DNA from: Aquimarina megaterium XH134
GTDB taxonomy: Bacteria; Bacteroidota; Bacteroidia; Flavobacteriales; Flavobacteriaceae
Length of the DNA: 64,000 nucleotides
Reading direction: 5' to 3'
NCBI RefSeq assembly: GCF_000520975.1
Contig: NZ_JACB01000003.1
Span: forward strand, 1 to 64,000
Position numbers and translations under genes: made by a program. The notes beneath the pieces are model-generated. The model had not been told where the DNA came from and searched no databases. It saw nothing but the letters and a program-made list of their open reading frames with translations. This document shows, one piece after another, positions 33,754-43,504 of the stretch. The stretch's first letter is position 1. Each line of letters begins with the position of its first letter.

Positions 33754-34692
33754 ATGATTATGAAACGATTACTTTTAAAGTTGTGTCTTTTCTTTATTTG
33801 CTGCTTGGCAATAACCACTTTTGTGTTAGTAGAATATGGAGGAAATGTAGATTATTTTTATCAAAAATTTACTACCCCAAAAGCTGTATCTATGGTGATA
33901 GGAGATTCTAGAAGTATGCAAGGGATACAACCAAGAGTGATAAACGAAAGGTTAAAAGAATTAAAATATGAATTACCCATTTTTAATTATAGTTTGACAA
34001 TTGCAGAAACTCCGATTGGCCCTTTATATAATAAAAGTATAGGAAAGAAATTAGATGAAACTTCAGAAAATGGAGTTTTTATTATTTCGGTTACACCATG
34101 GATGTTTGGATCTGATAAGAATAATGATAATAATAAAGGAGAATTTAGAGAGGCAGATAGACCGCCTCATAATATGAGATTTGTTAACATGAATCCTAAT
34201 TATGAATACCTTTTCAAAAATTTAACTTATTTTCATTTTAAAGCGCTTTTTAGAAAAACATCAACAATGCATAAAGACGGGTGGCTTGAAGAAAATAACT
34301 TACCTACAAATCCAAAAGTTTTTGATGAATGGAAGAAAAGGCAAGGAAGATTATTTGATAAAATGATAAGGAATTATGAAGTTTCTTCTTTGCGATTAAA
34401 CAGTTTGGATGTTTTAATTAAAAAGTTAAAGAAACATGGTAATGTTTATATGGTACGTATGCCTATTGATCTTGATTTTGTAGCTGTAGAGAATTCATTT
34501 TATAAAAATTTTGATAAGGATATGAGTACCGTAGCAACATCTAATCAAATAGAGTACTTTAATTTTAATGTATCGAGTACGCATACAAATTTTAAAACCT
34601 ATGACGGTCACCATCTGGATAAGCACGGAGGGTTAGAGTTTACTAATATACTTTGCGATTCTATTATAAGAAGTGCAAACACTGTAAAATAA
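33754..34692 (+). CDS. DltD-like SGNH membrane protein, copy 1
   Basis: A 312-residue protein with an N-terminal membrane anchor (RLLLKLCLFFICCLAITTFVLV) and a periplasmic SGNH-like domain. The nucleophile motif reads VIGDSRSMQGIQP (near residue 50), and the Asp-x-x-His is in DGHHLDKHGG (near 284). It begins immediately after the MBOAT stop codon. By analogy with DltD and AlgX/PatB-like partners it would accept the group from the MBOAT protein and place it on the final polymer. Overall identity to DltD is not obvious; the call rests on motif, topology and context. Confidence 0.75.
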   Translation: MIMKRLLLKLCLFFICCLAITTFVLVEYGGNVDYFYQKFTTPKAVSMVIGDSRSMQGIQPRVINERLKELKYELPIFNYSLTIAETPIGPLYNKSIGKKLDETSENGVFIISVTPWMFGSDKNNDNNKGEFREADRPPHNMRFVNMNPNYEYLFKNLTYFHFKALFRKTSTMHKDGWLEENNLPTNPKVFDEWKKRQGRLFDKMIRNYEVSSLRLNSLDVLIKKLKKHGNVYMVRMPIDLDFVAVENSFYKNFDKDMSTVATSNQIEYFNFNVSSTHTNFKTYDGHHLDKHGGLEFTNILCDSIIRSANTVK

Positions 34693-34700
34693 GATAGTAT

Positions 34701-35261
34701 ATGAAATCAATACTTATAGCCATTTATAAAATATTTCTTATTCCACACATATTTGTATACAAATTGAGTAAAAATAGAAATAAGATCGATATGGATATAG
34801 AGCGGTGGGCCTCTGTAAAAGGAATGAATATGAGTAAAAATGCGTTACTTCTTGATTTTTTGGCAAATTCACCAGATTTTAGAACTATATTTTATTTTAG
34901 AACGAGAAGTTTGGTGTCACATATTCTTAACCTATATTGTAGAAAACAGAAAAATTTTATTATTGATATTACTACCAAACTGGGAGGAGGAGTTATTACA
35001 GGGCATCCATATTGTACAATCCTAAATGCCGATGCCATAGGAGATAATTTCTATGTAAATCATTTGGTAACCATTGGAGAGGAAAAAGGAAAAAGGCCAA
35101 CTATAGGCAATAATGTATCTATTTATACAGGAGCAATTGTAATAGGAGATATTACTATAGGAGATAATTGTGTTATTGGAGCTGGTAGTGTAGTCACCAA
35201 GAGTATACCCGATAACTGTACCGCGGTGGGTAATCCTGCTAGAATACTGGATAAGAAATAA
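34701..35261 (+). CDS. Serine acetyltransferase-like hexapeptide transferase
   Basis: A 186-residue left-handed beta-helix acyltransferase of the CysE/LbH group. The hexapeptide repeats include GGGVITGHPYCTILNADAIG, PTIGNNVSIYTGAIVIGD and GDNCVIGAGSVVTKSIPDN, and the end is VGNPARIL. Active-site histidines are in GHP and NHLVTIG. In polysaccharide operons such enzymes O-acetylate a sugar rather than serine. It lies 8 bases after the DltD-like gene. The acceptor is unknown; true cysteine biosynthesis is unlikely because of the context. Confidence 0.85.
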   Translation: MKSILIAIYKIFLIPHIFVYKLSKNRNKIDMDIERWASVKGMNMSKNALLLDFLANSPDFRTIFYFRTRSLVSHILNLYCRKQKNFIIDITTKLGGGVITGHPYCTILNADAIGDNFYVNHLVTIGEEKGKRPTIGNNVSIYTGAIVIGDITIGDNCVIGAGSVVTKSIPDNCTAVGNPARILDKK

Positions 35262-35296
35262 GAAGAGTTATGAAACAAACAATAAAATAAGAGAGT

Positions 35297-36391
35297 ATGT
35301 TTGATTTTATTCCAGTAGAACAATATTTTCCGGTATATATAAATTTATTTCTTTTCCTGGTTTTATTTACTCTTTTACATACTCGTCTATTAAAAATAGA
35401 TGACCCAAAAAATATTGGGTTTATTAATATAGCTGGTTTCGTGTTAATGGCATATATAATATTATATATGGGACAAAGACCATTAAGCGGTAAGTTTTTT
35501 GGTGATATGAGAACGTATACCAGGTACTTTAATTACTATAGATTAGGAGGAGTAGTAACATCAGATACAGATGTGCTTTTTCACCTATATATGAAAAGTT
35601 TGTCTTATGTGGCTTCTTCTCGTACATTTTTTACTGTCACAGCAGCAATATATGTATTACCCTTATATAGAATTTCTAAACAACTTTTTAAGGAGTATTG
35701 GTATTACGCGTTTTTAATGTTTGCGGTTTCTTTCTCCTTTTATACGTATGGAGTAAATGGTATTAGAAATGGGGCTGCTACATCTTTATTTTTATTAGGA
35801 GTAAGTTTTAGAAAAAATACGATAGCTATGATACTTTGCTTTTTGTTATCGGTTTCTTTTCATAAAACGATGTCACTACCTATAATAGCTTTTACCATAA
35901 CAAGATTCTATAATGATCCCAAAGTGTTTCTAAAAGGATGGTTAGCCTGTATTCCGCTTTCATTGGCAATGGGAGGTTTTTGGGTGTCTATTTTTAGTAG
36001 CTTGGGGTTTGATGATAGACTTTCTGATTATTTGACAGCTCAGGCAGAAGAAGGTACTTTTGCCAGTACCGGTTTTCGCTGGGATTTTTTATTTCATAGC
36101 GCATTTGCAGTTTTTGCAGGGTGGTATGTTATTTATAAGAAAAATTTTGAAGACCCCTTTTATTTTAGACTTCTAAATACTTATCTAATTTGTAATGGAT
36201 TTTGGATTTTGGTAATCAAAGCAAATTACTCTAATAGGTTTGCTTATTTATCATGGTTTATGATGGGATTAGTTGTCATTTACCCATTTCTTAAAGAACG
36301 ATTTTTTAAAGATCACCATTTTATGATAGGAAAAATAACACTTGTTTATTTTATGTTTACCTATGCTATGTATTACGTATATTCTGGATAA
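35297..36391 (+). CDS. EpsG-family O-antigen-like polymerase
   Basis: A 364-residue membrane protein with about ten hydrophobic segments. It shows the EpsG/Wzy pattern: a first helix pair, then GDMRTYTRYFNYYR, a periplasmic loop, and the key FYTYGVNGIRNGAATSLFL, where the Arg is characteristic. SVSFHKTMSLPIIAFTI and KANYSNRFAYLSWFMM follow. It should polymerise lipid-linked repeat units in the periplasm, in partnership with the Wzx-like flippase of the same operon. A 112-base gap without an open frame follows. Confidence 0.85.
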   Translation: MFDFIPVEQYFPVYINLFLFLVLFTLLHTRLLKIDDPKNIGFINIAGFVLMAYIILYMGQRPLSGKFFGDMRTYTRYFNYYRLGGVVTSDTDVLFHLYMKSLSYVASSRTFFTVTAAIYVLPLYRISKQLFKEYWYYAFLMFAVSFSFYTYGVNGIRNGAATSLFLLGVSFRKNTIAMILCFLLSVSFHKTMSLPIIAFTITRFYNDPKVFLKGWLACIPLSLAMGGFWVSIFSSLGFDDRLSDYLTAQAEEGTFASTGFRWDFLFHSAFAVFAGWYVIYKKNFEDPFYFRLLNTYLICNGFWILVIKANYSNRFAYLSWFMMGLVVIYPFLKERFFKDHHFMIGKITLVYFMFTYAMYYVYSG

Positions 36392-36503
36392 CAAATTAAC
36401 CAATAAAAAAGTATGAAATGAGCCATAACAATTAATGTGATACTAACCGAGATGTTCAATGGCGAATTCCATCTGACAACTAAAAAACAATAAAAAAGAA
36501 CAG

Positions 36504-37394
36504 ATGAAAACGATTACAGTATTTACTCCTACATATAACAGAGCGTATTGCTTACATAAATGCTATGAAAGCCTTATTAAACAATCAAATCAGGATTTTG
36601 TATGGCTAATTATTGATGACGGCTCTTCTGATAATACCAAAGAATTGGTAACGTCCTGGATTAATGAAAATAAAATAGATATACAGTATCACTATCAAAA
36701 AAATCTGGGAATGCACGGGGGGCATAATGCGGCCTATAGACTTATTGAAACTACACTTAATGTTTGTATTGATAGTGATGATTTTGTGGGAGAGGAAGCA
36801 ATTCAAAAAATACTGGATTCCTGGGAAACCATTAAAGATAAACCAGAATATGCAGGTTTGGTTGGATTAGATGCAGACGAAAGCGGAGCTATTATTGGAA
36901 CCAAAATTCCAGAAGGGATTAAAGAAACTACAATGTATGAGTTATATAATACTCATAAAGTATTGGGGGATAAAAAACTGGTATATAGAACCGAAGTAGT
37001 CAAGAAATACCCTCCATATCCAATTTTTGAAGGAGAACGTTTTGTTCCACTTGGATATCTATATCAATTGATTGATCAAGATTATAAGCTATTACCAGTT
37101 AACGAAGTTTTTTGTGTGGTAGAGTATATGGTGGATGGCTCTAGTATGAATATGTTAAAACAATATCGACGACACCCCAGAGGTTTTGCATTTTCAAGAA
37201 AGAGCAGAATGCAATTGGCAACAAACTTTAAGGATAAGTTTAAAAATGCAATTCATTATGTATCAAGTTCATTGTTTATAAAGAATGGTTCTTTTTTAAA
37301 AGAATCTCCAAAAAAAATCACTACTATTCTCGCAATTCCTTTCGGAATAGTACTAAATCTCTATATAAGATATAAAACTAAAGAAGGAATTTAA
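36504..37394 (+). CDS. Glycosyltransferase family 2
   Basis: A 296-residue GT-A glycosyltransferase. The N-terminus TVFTPTYNRAYCLHKCYESL, the donor-binding IIDDGSSDNTKELV and the metal-binding DSDD (near residue 91) are classic for GT2. Length and motif set match capsular transferases that add one sugar to the repeat unit. Its stop overlaps the following GT4 start by one base. Donor unknown. Confidence 0.9.
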   Translation: MKTITVFTPTYNRAYCLHKCYESLIKQSNQDFVWLIIDDGSSDNTKELVTSWINENKIDIQYHYQKNLGMHGGHNAAYRLIETTLNVCIDSDDFVGEEAIQKILDSWETIKDKPEYAGLVGLDADESGAIIGTKIPEGIKETTMYELYNTHKVLGDKKLVYRTEVVKKYPPYPIFEGERFVPLGYLYQLIDQDYKLLPVNEVFCVVEYMVDGSSMNMLKQYRRHPRGFAFSRKSRMQLATNFKDKFKNAIHYVSSSLFIKNGSFLKESPKKITTILAIPFGIVLNLYIRYKTKEGI

Positions 37395-38530
37395 TGGGGC
37401 CAATTAGAGTATTACAGATTTTTACTATTATGAATCGGGGAGGAGCAGAATCCATGATCATGAACTATTATCGTAATATAGATAGAGATAAAGTTCAGTT
37501 TGACTTTTTGGTACATCGAAAAGGAAATGCGGCTTTTGATGATGAAATCAAAAGTTTAGGAGGAAAAATCTATATCATGGATCCAATTAACCCTTTTTTT
37601 CCAAAAGAATATTATCATAAACTTAGAATATTTTTTAATGAACATAAAGGGTATACAATAGTACATTCTCATTTAAATACATTTAGCAGTTTTCCTCTAA
37701 AAATAGCAAAAGAGTTTAATATCCCTTGTAGAATTGCCCATGCACATACTGCGTTCGAAAATATTAAACTTAGAAATTTTGTACCTAATAAAGAAAACAT
37801 CACAGAAACGATAAAAAAACTTATAAAATTTAGATTGAGAAAAAAGGTGAGCACCTATGCTACCCATCGTTTTTCATGTGGAGAAAAAGCTGGGCAATGG
37901 CTTTTTGGTAAAAAGAATGATTTTTACACAATGAATAATGCCATAGATACCAAAAAATTTGTCTACAACCCTGATACAGATACGAAATATAGAAAGGAAT
38001 TGAACCTAGAGGGTAAAGTATTAATCGGGCATGTGGGACGTCTTAATAATGCAAAAAATCATTCATATTTACTTCGAATATTCGCAAATATTCTGGAAAA
38101 AAGACCAGATTGTATTTTAGTACTTGTAGGAAATGGAGAATTACAACAGGCTATAGAGCAAGAAATTGATGATCTGGGAATTCAGGATCAAGTTAAAATG
38201 TTAGGGGTTAGGTCTGATATTTCAGAATTGCTTCAGATGATGGATATTTTTGTTTTTCCTTCATTTTATGAAGGCCTTCCTGTTACTTTAATTGAAGCTC
38301 AAGCTGCAGGACTTAAGATTTTGGCATCCGATACGATTACTCAAGAAGTAAAACTAACCGATGATATCGAATTTGTTTCGATTCAAAAATCAACTAGTTT
38401 TTGGGTACATAGGATATTCGATATTTTACCATATAAAAAACAAGATAACAGCGATAAAATCGCAAAAGCAGGGTATGATATCGGATCTAATACAGAAAAA
38501 ATACAAAACTTTTATCTAAATAATAAATAG
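37394..38530 (+). CDS. Glycosyltransferase family 4 (EpsF-like), paralogue 1
   Basis: A 378-residue GT-B enzyme. The start reads VLQIFTIMNRGGAESMIMNY, then FDFLVHRKGNAAFDDEI, IGHVGRLNNAKNHSYLLRIF and E-x7-E in SFYEGLPVTLIEAQAAGLKI. It is very similar over its whole length to the protein at 39986, from which it is separated only by the CapK-like gene. The two probably arose by duplication. They may add the same donor sugar in two positions or have drifted in specificity. Confidence 0.9.
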   Translation: MGPIRVLQIFTIMNRGGAESMIMNYYRNIDRDKVQFDFLVHRKGNAAFDDEIKSLGGKIYIMDPINPFFPKEYYHKLRIFFNEHKGYTIVHSHLNTFSSFPLKIAKEFNIPCRIAHAHTAFENIKLRNFVPNKENITETIKKLIKFRLRKKVSTYATHRFSCGEKAGQWLFGKKNDFYTMNNAIDTKKFVYNPDTDTKYRKELNLEGKVLIGHVGRLNNAKNHSYLLRIFANILEKRPDCILVLVGNGELQQAIEQEIDDLGIQDQVKMLGVRSDISELLQMMDIFVFPSFYEGLPVTLIEAQAAGLKILASDTITQEVKLTDDIEFVSIQKSTSFWVHRIFDILPYKKQDNSDKIAKAGYDIGSNTEKIQNFYLNNK

Positions 38531-38532
38531 TT

Positions 38533-39927
38533 ATGGGAAATATGCAGGACAAGATTTATGAACAATCTCCGCATTTTATACAAAATTGGATTGTTTCTAT
38601 TTATAATCTTTTAGCATATAAAAAAAGGTATTCTGGGAAATATAAATATTTCCTGAATGCGTATTTACAAAAAAGAAATTTGTCATTAGACGAACTGAAA
38701 GAGTTGCAAATTGAAAAATACAAAGAGCTTGTATTACATACAAAAAATCATTCTGAGTATTATAGAAATATTTTCTCTACGATAGAGTCTCCCGAAGATC
38801 TTGCTAATATAAAACAACTGCCAATAATTGATAAAGAGACCTTAAGGAATAATCTGTCAGATATTTATACAGTTGAAAAAAGCGAAGGTATACTTTCTAA
38901 AACAGGGGGTACAACTGGGAAATCTTTAGAAGTAGTATATACTCACGACGATATACAGGAACGATTTGCACTACTCGATAATTTTAGAAATGAATTTGGA
39001 TACAAACTCGGTAAGAAAACAGCGTGGTTTAGTGGTAAAAATCTTTTAAATAATAGAGATCTGAAAAAAAACAGATTTTGGAAAACAGATCATATCCATA
39101 AAGTGAGATATTACTCTACGTTTCATATCCATGGAAAATATCTAAAACATTATATTAACGATCTGATGACGTATAAGCCTCAATATATGGTTGGTTTTCC
39201 TTCAACGATGTATGAAATTGCAAAGTATGGAGTAGCTCATAATATAGATTTTCCTGCAAATATTATAAAGGCAATATTTCCAACAGCAGAAACAATCACA
39301 GACGATATTAGAGATGTTCTTGAAAATTATTTTAAAACAAATCTATACAATCAATATGCCTCTTCTGAAGGAGCTCCATTTATTTTTGAATGCAAAAATA
39401 AAAAGCTACACATGGATTTAAAAAGTGGAGTTTTTGAAGTTTTGAATGAAAATAATGAGCCTAGTAAAAAAGGAAGACTTGTAGTAACTTCTTTTACTAC
39501 TTATGGTACCCCGTTAATACGATACGATATAGGTGATCAAATTGAGTTAGCAGATGATAATGATACATGTAATTGTGGGAATAATAATCCATTAGTTAAA
39601 GAAGTTTTGGGACGTATCTCAGATTATATATATTCTGAAGAAATTGGTAAGATTAATCTTGGTAATATCTCTAATTGTTTAAAAGGAGTAAAAGGAATTA
39701 TTAAATTCCAAATTCAGCAAGATGTAATCGATAGCCTTTTGGTTTTAATAGAGAAAGATGATCAAATATACTCACCTGAGTATGAAAAGGTGTTTTTAAA
39801 AAACTTAAGAGATCGTGTCGGATCTAGTATTGCTATTGATTTAAAGCATGTTGCCGAAATACCAGTAGAGAAAAGTGGAAAATATAGATTGATAAAAAAT
39901 AACATTAAAGAAGAAATTGGTAGCTAA
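38533..39927 (+). CDS. CapK-like phenylacetate-CoA-ligase-family adenylating enzyme
   Basis: A 464-residue member of the adenylate-forming superfamily, of the PaaK/CapK type often seen in capsule clusters. The ATP loop reads SKTGGTTGKSLEVVYTHDD (near residue 122). YNQYASSEGAPFIFEC and VTSFTTYGTPLIRYDIGDQ follow, with a small C-terminal domain beginning near KEVLGRISDYI. CapK proteins are thought to activate a carboxylate for transfer to a capsule sugar, but their substrates are not established. It is distinct from the two DltA-like enzymes in this window, giving three carboxylate-activating enzymes in 25 kb. It lies between two paralogous glycosyltransferases. Confidence 0.85.
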   Translation: MGNMQDKIYEQSPHFIQNWIVSIYNLLAYKKRYSGKYKYFLNAYLQKRNLSLDELKELQIEKYKELVLHTKNHSEYYRNIFSTIESPEDLANIKQLPIIDKETLRNNLSDIYTVEKSEGILSKTGGTTGKSLEVVYTHDDIQERFALLDNFRNEFGYKLGKKTAWFSGKNLLNNRDLKKNRFWKTDHIHKVRYYSTFHIHGKYLKHYINDLMTYKPQYMVGFPSTMYEIAKYGVAHNIDFPANIIKAIFPTAETITDDIRDVLENYFKTNLYNQYASSEGAPFIFECKNKKLHMDLKSGVFEVLNENNEPSKKGRLVVTSFTTYGTPLIRYDIGDQIELADDNDTCNCGNNNPLVKEVLGRISDYIYSEEIGKINLGNISNCLKGVKGIIKFQIQQDVIDSLLVLIEKDDQIYSPEYEKVFLKNLRDRVGSSIAIDLKHVAEIPVEKSGKYRLIKNNIKEEIGS

Positions 39928-39985
39928 TGTGATATAGCTGGTAAGAATATAGTGTTGTTGTGATAACAGATAATTATATTATAAA

Positions 39986-41122
39986 ATGATCAAAGTTTTA
40001 CAGGTTTTTACGATGATGGATAGGGGAGGTTCAGAATCTATGATTATGAACTATTATAGGAAGATAGATAGAGAAAAAATTCAGTTTGATTTTCTGGTAC
40101 ATAGAAAAGAGAAATGTGATTTTGATGATGAAATTGAAAGCCTTGGAGGAAAAATTTATAGATTATCACCAATAAACCCAATATTTCCGGGAAAGTACTA
40201 TGAAGAATTAAGAGCATTTTTTAAAACCCATACAGAGTACACTATTATTCACTCTCATCTCAATACATTTAGTTGTTTTCCTATTAAAATAGCTAAAGAG
40301 TTTACTATTCCGATTAGGATTGTTCATGCACATATTGCAATTGAAAAAATTAAATTTTCAGACCTAGTCCCTAGTAAAGAAAACCTTATCGATACGGTTA
40401 AAAAGTTGATAAAATTTCGATTGAAAAACAAAAATCGTAAGGATGCTACTCATTATTTTTCGTGTGGAGATAAAGCGGGTCGATGGCTTTTTGGTAAAAA
40501 CACAGAATTTTTAACCATGAACAATGCTATTGATACCGAAAAATTTGTTTTCGACCCAAAAACAAGAAAAGAATACAGGAAAGAACTGGGAGTTGAAGAT
40601 AAATTTGTGATCGGCCATGTTGGAAGATTGGATACTCAAAAAAATCATGTATTCTTAATACAAATATTTGCCCGTATTATAGAAAAATACCCCAATGCTA
40701 AATTGATGCTTGTTGGGGAAGGCCCCTTGAGAGAGAAAATTGCTGCTGAAGCCAAACGTCTTGGTGTAGAGGATGACGTTATGATTTTAGGAGTTCGATC
40801 AGATATCCCAGAATTATTACAAGCATTTGATTCTTTTGTATTTCCTTCGTTTTATGAAGGGCTACCAGTAACACTTATCGAAGCTCAGGCAGCCGGACTT
40901 AAGATTTTTGCTTCTGATACTATTACAACCGAAGTAAGTTTAACCAATGATATCGAATTTTTGTCAATTAAAGATACTGCAGAATTTTGGGCAAATAAAG
41001 TGGTAAAAGCAATGTCATATACCAGAATAAATAATAAACCTCAAATCGTTAAAGGAGGATATGATATTATTTCGAATACAAAACGAATTGAAGAATTTTA
41101 CCTTCAACAAATAAACCATTAA
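39986..41122 (+). CDS. Glycosyltransferase family 4 (EpsF-like), paralogue 2
   Basis: A 378-residue GT-B enzyme with the same length and nearly the same motifs as the protein at 37394: VLQVFTMMDRGGSESMIMNY, FDFLVHRKEKCDFDDEI, IGHVGRLDTQKNHVFLIQIF and SFYEGLPVTLIEAQAAGLKI. Differences are spread along the chain, so the duplication is not recent. It precedes the second MBOAT gene with a 27-base gap and is likely part of the same transcript. Confidence 0.9.
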   Translation: MIKVLQVFTMMDRGGSESMIMNYYRKIDREKIQFDFLVHRKEKCDFDDEIESLGGKIYRLSPINPIFPGKYYEELRAFFKTHTEYTIIHSHLNTFSCFPIKIAKEFTIPIRIVHAHIAIEKIKFSDLVPSKENLIDTVKKLIKFRLKNKNRKDATHYFSCGDKAGRWLFGKNTEFLTMNNAIDTEKFVFDPKTRKEYRKELGVEDKFVIGHVGRLDTQKNHVFLIQIFARIIEKYPNAKLMLVGEGPLREKIAAEAKRLGVEDDVMILGVRSDIPELLQAFDSFVFPSFYEGLPVTLIEAQAAGLKIFASDTITTEVSLTNDIEFLSIKDTAEFWANKVVKAMSYTRINNKPQIVKGGYDIISNTKRIEEFYLQQINH

Positions 41123-41149
41123 TTCTTATGCTAAAATCAATATAGATAT

Positions 41150-42562
41150 ATGCTTTTTAATTCGATAGATTTTTTCGTATTTCTTTCTTTAGTTTTTATA
41201 GGCTATTGGTTCGTTACGTATAAAAGTCTAAAGATGCAGAATGTATTATTACTTCTAGCTAGCTATGTGTTTTATGGTTGGTGGGATTGGCGTTTTTTGT
41301 CTTTGATAGCATTAAGTACGATTATTGATTATACAGCGGGGTCTCGAATATATGGGTCTAAAGAGGTTTCGGTCAAAAAGAGATGGCTTTGGGTAAGTAT
41401 TGTGTTTAACTTGGGAATGTTAGGTTTTTTTAAGTACTATAACTTTTTTATAGATTCCTGGATTGATCTTTTTGCTTCTGTAGGTTATGAACTTCAAAGT
41501 ACATGGACATTACAAATTATTCTGCCTGTTGGTATTTCGTTTTACACTTTTCAGACATTATCATACTCGATAGATATTTATAAAGAAAAGTTACAACCCA
41601 CTAAGAATTTTATTGCTTTTGCTGCATTTGTAGCTTTCTTTCCGCAGTTAGTTGCAGGACCTATAGAAAGAGCGACAAATCTGGTACCACAGTTTTTAAA
41701 GAAAAGAACGTTTACATACCAAACTTTTTCTTACGGAATAAAGTTAATGATTTGGGGATTCTTTCTGAAATTGGTTGTAGCAGACAGAGCAGCTATTTAT
41801 GTAAATGCGGTATATAACAATACAGAAAATCATGATGGCTTAAGTTTTATTGCAGCAACAGTATTGTTTGCATTTCAGATTTATGGGGATTTTGCTGGGT
41901 ATTCGTTAATTGCTATAGGAACATCCAAACTTTTTGGGTTTGATTTGATGACCAACTTTAGGCGGCCCTATTTTTCGGCATCAGTAAGTGAGTTTTGGAC
42001 CAGGTGGCATATTTCATTATCAACATGGTTTAGAGATTATTTGTACATACCGTTAGGAGGAAATCGAGTAGCAAAACCAAGGTGGTTATTTAATCTTTTT
42101 ATTACGTTTTTAATTAGCGGATTATGGCATGGAGCGAATTGGACCTTTGTAGTTTGGGGAGCTTTAAACGGCCTCTATCTTATTGCAGAAGTTCTTGTAT
42201 TCAAGAAAAGAAGAAAAGGAGTATTTAATGTATTGCTCACATTTATATTAATCAATTTTGCCTGGGTGTTCTTTAGAGCAAATAGTATTGAAGATGCTTT
42301 TTTTATTATAAAAAAAATCTGTACGGCGCCAGGAAGATTATACATAGGGAGCGGAGATGATATTACTGCCTCATTATATGCAACCTTGGCAATTGCTATT
42401 CTGGTCGTAGTAGAATTGAAAAAAGAATACTTCAATACTATGTTTTCGATTTCTAATCATAAGTATGAATTTGTACGATTAACAGGATATGCTGTTTTGA
42501 TTTATATAATTATGTACTTTGGAGTATTTGGTAAAAGTCAGTTTATTTATTTTCAGTTTTAA
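41150..42562 (+). CDS. MBOAT acyltransferase (AlgI-like), copy 2
   Basis: A 470-residue membrane enzyme with about 11 hydrophobic segments. It begins MLFNSIDFFVFLSLVFIGYW, has FFPQLVAGPIERATNLVPQ, FGDFAGYSLIAIG-type and FWTRWHISLSTWFRDYLYIP motifs, and the catalytic His in GLWHGANWTFVVWGALNG (near residue 325). The RDYLYIPLGG stretch is the classic AlgI/PatA form. It should O-acylate a polysaccharide with the SGNH protein encoded three bases downstream. Unlike copy 1 it has no ligase or carrier gene beside it, so it may use acetyl-CoA-type donors or borrow a carrier encoded elsewhere in the cluster. Confidence 0.9.
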   Translation: MLFNSIDFFVFLSLVFIGYWFVTYKSLKMQNVLLLLASYVFYGWWDWRFLSLIALSTIIDYTAGSRIYGSKEVSVKKRWLWVSIVFNLGMLGFFKYYNFFIDSWIDLFASVGYELQSTWTLQIILPVGISFYTFQTLSYSIDIYKEKLQPTKNFIAFAAFVAFFPQLVAGPIERATNLVPQFLKKRTFTYQTFSYGIKLMIWGFFLKLVVADRAAIYVNAVYNNTENHDGLSFIAATVLFAFQIYGDFAGYSLIAIGTSKLFGFDLMTNFRRPYFSASVSEFWTRWHISLSTWFRDYLYIPLGGNRVAKPRWLFNLFITFLISGLWHGANWTFVVWGALNGLYLIAEVLVFKKRRKGVFNVLLTFILINFAWVFFRANSIEDAFFIIKKICTAPGRLYIGSGDDITASLYATLAIAILVVVELKKEYFNTMFSISNHKYEFVRLTGYAVLIYIIMYFGVFGKSQFIYFQF

Positions 42563-42565
42563 ATT

Positions 42566-43504
42566 ATGATTAGAAAAGAATATAAGACATCTTTAATCAA
42601 GCTTGGAAAATTTCTTGTGATTTTTCTCATAGTTGATTTTGCTTTAGGAATGATCTCTAAACAATTGTTTTTTAGTCAAGAAACCGGAAAATATGCCAGA
42701 TCTACTTATGCTATACAAGAAACAGATGCAAAAGTATTAATATTTGGAAGTTCTCATGCACACCGACATTATGTACCCGAGGTTATAGAAACAGAATTGA
42801 AAAAATCTTGTTATAATGCAGGGGCAGAGGGGCAACAATTATTATATCATGTGGCGCTCCAAAAAATGATTATTAAACGAATGCAACCAGAGTTGATGAT
42901 CTTAAATATTGATGAAGATTTTTTATATCATGCTAAAGAAGCATATGATAGGCTTAGTGATCTGCATCCATATTATTCGGATTATAGAGATGATTTAAAA
43001 CCTATATTAGGATTACAATCTAAGCTGGTAGATTTTAAATTATTTTTCAGGGGATACCAAACCAATTCAACAATTATGCATGTTATTCGTTATTATGCAT
43101 CACCCCAGCTGGATTATAAAGGATACCGACCATTATTTGGAAAAGTTAAACCTTCTAAGCATATAAACGAAGAAGTTCAATCAAAAATAGAAAAAGGAGT
43201 AGAGGATATAGATCAAAATTTTGTAGCTGCGCTCCAGATGTTTATTGCAATCGCTAAGGATCATAATATAGATTTGGTTTTTGTTACTTCCCCAACTTAT
43301 TTTACTGTAGATCATTCTATGAATACTTCTTTTAACAGGATTAAGACGATAGCCGAAAAAGAAAATATCCCTTTTGTAGACTTTTTTAATGATCAACAAT
43401 TTATGGGTAAACCAACATTGTTTCATGATCCATCACATTTAAATAATGATGGAGCCAAGCTATTTACCAAAAAATTAGCAGACCAGATTAAAAAGTTTAA
43501 ATAG
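42566..43504 (+). CDS. SGNH/DltD-like acyltransferase partner, copy 2
   Basis: A 312-residue membrane-anchored SGNH-type protein. An N-terminal helix (LGKFLVIFLIVDFALGMISK) leads to the nucleophile motif FGSSHAHRHYVP (near residue 61), and the C-terminal HDPSHLNNDGAKLF (near 287) provides the Asp-x-x-His. It is the same length as the DltD-like protein at 33754 but with little obvious identity outside the motifs. The three-base gap after the MBOAT gene supports a two-protein O-acylation system. It is the last gene of polysaccharide operon 1. Confidence 0.8.
   Translation: MIRKEYKTSLIKLGKFLVIFLIVDFALGMISKQLFFSQETGKYARSTYAIQETDAKVLIFGSSHAHRHYVPEVIETELKKSCYNAGAEGQQLLYHVALQKMIIKRMQPELMILNIDEDFLYHAKEAYDRLSDLHPYYSDYRDDLKPILGLQSKLVDFKLFFRGYQTNSTIMHVIRYYASPQLDYKGYRPLFGKVKPSKHINEEVQSKIEKGVEDIDQNFVAALQMFIAIAKDHNIDLVFVTSPTYFTVDHSMNTSFNRIKTIAEKENIPFVDFFNDQQFMGKPTLFHDPSHLNNDGAKLFTKKLADQIKKFK

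Noticed and set aside
34701..35261. Serine acetyltransferase of cysteine biosynthesis
   Set aside because: It is short, lacks the usual N-terminal helical domain of CysE and sits inside the polysaccharide operon, so a sugar acceptor is more likely.
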